Source of the DNA: Salinimonas chungwhensis DSM 16280
GTDB taxonomy: Bacteria; Pseudomonadota; Gammaproteobacteria; Enterobacterales; Alteromonadaceae
Reading direction: 5' to 3'
Assembly: GCF_000378185.1 (NCBI RefSeq)
Contig: NZ_KB899386.1
Location: 1 to 64,000 of the forward strand
DNA: 64,000 nt
Shown one piece after another: positions 64,000-64,000 of this stretch (the first letter of the stretch is position 1; each line of letters opens with the position of its first letter). Under the pieces are notes generated by a model, which ran no database searches, was not told the origin of the DNA, and worked only from the letters and a program-made list of their open reading frames with translations. The translations under genes were made by a program, and so were the position numbers.

Positions 64000-64000
64000 A

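Noticed and set aside
1-64000. CRISPR array
   Set aside because: No regularly spaced direct repeats with unique spacers were seen; the repeats found are palindromes, attC sites and IS ends.

Overview
The window looks like a chromosome segment from a marine gammaproteobacterium of the Alteromonas/Salinimonas/Aestuariibacter type. This is inferred from TonB-dependent receptors sitting beside sugar-catabolic genes, PEP-CTERM-like C-termini, a GH67/uronate locus, a trehalose locus of receptor, LacI, MFS and GH37, and the gammaproteobacterial style of the housekeeping genes (pckA, acnA, rpsF-rpsR-rplI). No rRNA or complete tRNA gene is present, so genus assignment is inference.

Left part (1-6281): the right end of a genomic island. 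It holds an IS110/IS1111-type element with a broken transposase and a structured non-coding 3' region; two minus-strand integron-type gene cassettes (a membrane-anchored DUF4145/HEPN-like protein and a GNAT acetyltransferase) with a well-formed attC between them; a gene-poor stretch with three copies of one 16-bp palindrome (one inside a perfect 40-bp palindrome); and a DUF4224 gene followed by a tyrosine recombinase. The island ends at a 47-bp copy of the 3' part of tRNA-Phe followed by a terminator, which marks the attachment site.

6478-22510: after a frameshifted DUF2059 gene comes a complete uronate/glucuronoxylan-oligomer locus. The minus-strand operon uxaC-uxuB-kdgK, with a LacI-type regulator and a promoter-overlapping operator, faces away from a plus-strand operon of TonB receptor, GH67 alpha-glucuronidase, TRAP transporter dctPQM and ManD mannonate dehydratase, with a GntR/FCD regulator between. 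Together they take aldouronates through the outer membrane, release glucuronate (probably in the periplasm), import it and convert it via fructuronate, mannonate and KDG to KDPG.

22599-43465: a VWA/PEP-CTERM protein, a decayed PAS-chemoreceptor pseudogene, pckA, a multidomain pullulanase coupled to a PEP-CTERM-like protein, a PQQ-type sugar dehydrogenase, a CheD homologue lacking its catalytic cysteine, an SMR exporter, an aldo/keto reductase, a porin/binding-protein pair, a chemoreceptor, a Tat-exported oxidoreductase, a haloacid dehalogenase and a TonB receptor. The terminator of that receptor has been split by an IS4-family element (43500-44928).

45076-51458: a trehalose locus (TonB receptor, LacI regulator, MFS permease, GH37 trehalase) with three copies of one LacI-type operator. 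52183-64000: acnA, DUF3392, a Tat-exported isomerase-like protein with a LacI remnant upstream, an EamA transporter, ribosomal genes rpsF-rpsR-rplI, a MOSC protein, an ECF sigma/anti-sigma/DUF4097 operon, a small exported protein and a diguanylate cyclase cut by the window edge.
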